14,117 nt of DNA from an uncultured Lachnospiraceae bacterium (lineage in GTDB: Bacteria > Bacillota > Clostridia > Lachnospirales > Lachnospiraceae). The DNA is taken from contig CACXFD010000138.1 of assembly GCA_902766845.1 (NCBI GenBank), forward strand, positions 1 to 14,117, read 5' to 3'. Position 1 is the first letter of the stretch, and each line of letters starts with the position of its first letter. Under the pieces are notes generated by a model, which saw nothing but the letters and a program-made list of their open reading frames with translations, did not search any database and was not told where the DNA came from. The translations under genes were made by a program, and so were the position numbers. This document shows, in pieces, positions 13,901 through 14,117 of the stretch.

Positions 13901-14117
13901 ACATCCCGAGCGGACAGGCGCGCCTGATCACGGACAGCTATTCCCGCAATGAGATCATGGACGTCACGATGGTGCCGGGCGATCAGCAGGCCGTCATCTT
14001 CTCCCGGACCGGGAAGCTGGACGTCCTGGACCTTTCGACCGGGGAAGTGCTCTACACGGCTACCTTCTCGTCGCTGTTCACCTATATCACGAACTACCGG
14101 TGCGATTGTGAGCTGGA
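10954..14117 (+). CDS. TIR-domain membrane protein with coiled coil and PQQ/WD40-like beta-propeller, 3' end missing
   Basis: 1054 residues are visible and the frame is open to the window edge. Residues 1-27 are Ser/Ala-rich. A TIR domain spans about 28-145: YKAFISYRH (28-36), KVFRDEDELP (71-80), LIVICTPDLPKSRWCAQEV (99-117), with E116 in the SxW..xE position of the catalytic glutamate in TIR NADases. RERRRR (201-206) precedes a single membrane helix (about 208-229), then a heptad coiled coil (234-268) and a helical segment (about 270-315, LLGEFDRRGAVQNALAAIE). From about 340 on come repeated beta-blade motifs with DxxTGE/W-type turns: VDPVSGELLWR (359-369), LSLKDGSLVWN, LDIDTGEIRR, YDASTGEEVG, YDIPSGQA, LDLSTGEVLY. 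The basic patch before the helix predicts TIR in, propeller out. Related TIR-WD40 proteins occur in Clostridia, and their role is unknown to me; NADase-based defence or signalling is only an inference. Confidence 0.85.
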   Translation, partial: MNTENDASSVSASSASSAPAASVPDLHYKAFISYRHLPLDKEAAEKIQKGIENYTVPREFRELAGGSRLGKVFRDEDELPISSSLSDSITYALDHTEFLIVICTPDLPKSRWCAQEVKYFLETHDRDHVIAVLADGTPDESFSPYLLHEYDHDGNITADLEPLAANIGGPGHTIDKKSFKKEMMRIRAALLGVPFDSLWQRERRRRTVQAAAAMGVVMAGLAVFLGVTLSKNAQIRKQNEQISAQNDQIREQNEEISQQNTSLQQQLSSVLVDKGSSLLGEFDRRGAVQNALAAIETNDPAIYDHRAAGLLAKALGAYSIDLMTGDLVYEQTTDIVDLQVDAESGLVYLADLVGNVSCVDPVSGELLWRETSVYADNFDGAFRTRLTPAPRQGLLLCKNYYNLAALSLKDGSLVWNYTYESANTMFCLSGDGSRIALFDRARYLPGVDPSQTIVTSQDYNYISDLVFLNTEDGSETGRFPLGDDQTMSINFTSSQNYGASFSDSGRLFACGFAIRTVDGNLDDGRYEYYLVDAETAKQVRHGTVGYAPAATDLFYGIAIDEETGSMLAAQYNVRYGGILITNMNGTAMTVDHRVIEQTLRSADGLVNDFRDISLVPMLCSDHLAVIASEDSVYILDIDTGEIRRSFALTGNVEDMIWLDRDKEIMHLIASDGTFATYDLDHEEGWFDSYSQDQLAQNNNAKARILVRPDAAPSDGPEGYLTVPADHPGRLIRVGTQSDPNIRRLEPASDLSYYDTCFCSSPSGKRVFCLTSTRNGDVKQWTLVAYDASTGEEVGRNVFPNSNDFYNIRQIAALDEDTVIGRYLILPLEGEPRVLHGLEDITNRLPSAYDSIRSCRLEDGSLMTVINMNTSALYDDTFDLIAIGDSLLPSALEEENLVRFRTRSVFEISPLGYELGYGEYKTRSESGELTVTDTPAFVLYDSIREKKYIIPDAAPDATSRHASLGTETDVFLCGDDTGCVWLYDIPSGQARLITDSYSRNEIMDVTMVPGDQQAVIFSRTGKLDVLDLSTGEVLYTATFSSLFTYITNYRCDCEL
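11653..11757 (+). repeat. Five tandem 21-bp units coding heptads in the TIR protein
   Basis: Units at 11653, 11674, 11695, 11716 and 11737 encode QIRKQNE, QISAQND, QIREQNE, EISQQNT and SLQQQLS. Ile (or Leu) and Asn recur in register, as in a parallel coiled coil with buried Asn that favours dimers. DNA identity between units is high for the first four, and the last is degenerate. This is a place where copy number could vary between strains. Confidence 0.8.

Overview
The window reads as a GC-rich bacterial chromosome segment, most likely from an anaerobic Bacillota (Clostridia-like) organism. That placement is an inference from strong AGGAGG-type ribosome binding sites, a TTG start behind one of them, sigma-A-type promoters, and a TIR/beta-propeller membrane protein of a kind familiar from gut Clostridia. 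No rRNA, tRNA, CRISPR array or insertion sequence was seen.

Region 1 (1-9007, + strand) is one tightly packed operon for the membrane arm of an Mrp/Mbh-type cation/proton antiporter. The order is MnhE (3' end only), MnhF, MnhG, an MbhD-like DUF4040 protein, an MbhE-MnhB fusion, MnhC, MnhD, then three more proton-conducting NuoL/M-type subunits. Neighbouring genes overlap or lie 1-19 bases apart, nearly all with good ribosome binding sites. The order matches subunits A-H of membrane-bound hydrogenase (Mbh) rather than the textbook mrpABCDEFG order. The large MrpA is absent: its C-terminal pieces appear as the DUF4040 protein and as part of the MnhB fusion. All four antiporter-like subunits keep the glutamate and lysines that form the proton path. 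No hydrogenase, NADH or other redox subunit lies downstream before the terminator; the upstream side is outside the window.

Region 2 (9008-9222) holds a bidirectional rho-independent terminator shared by the antiporter operon and the convergent gene that follows.

Region 3 (9223-10626, - strand) is a single sodium-coupled amino-acid symporter of the SNF/NSS (LeuT) family. It has a near-consensus promoter and a 5' leader of about 115 nt that opens with a terminator-like hairpin. A Na+-exporting Mrp complex beside a Na+-driven uptake carrier is physiologically coherent, but they are separate transcription units.

Region 4 (10627-10953) is the divergent regulatory region. It contains two strong promoters pointing apart, a -10 region with dyad symmetry, and an inverted repeat followed by a T-run.

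Region 5 (10954-14117, + strand, runs off the end) is a large protein: N-terminal TIR domain with the conserved SxW..xE-type glutamate, one membrane segment, a heptad-repeat coiled coil, and a long PQQ/WD40-like beta-propeller region. The charge pattern predicts the TIR domain inside the cell and the propeller outside, which looks like a one-protein receptor. It is the most interesting candidate in the window.
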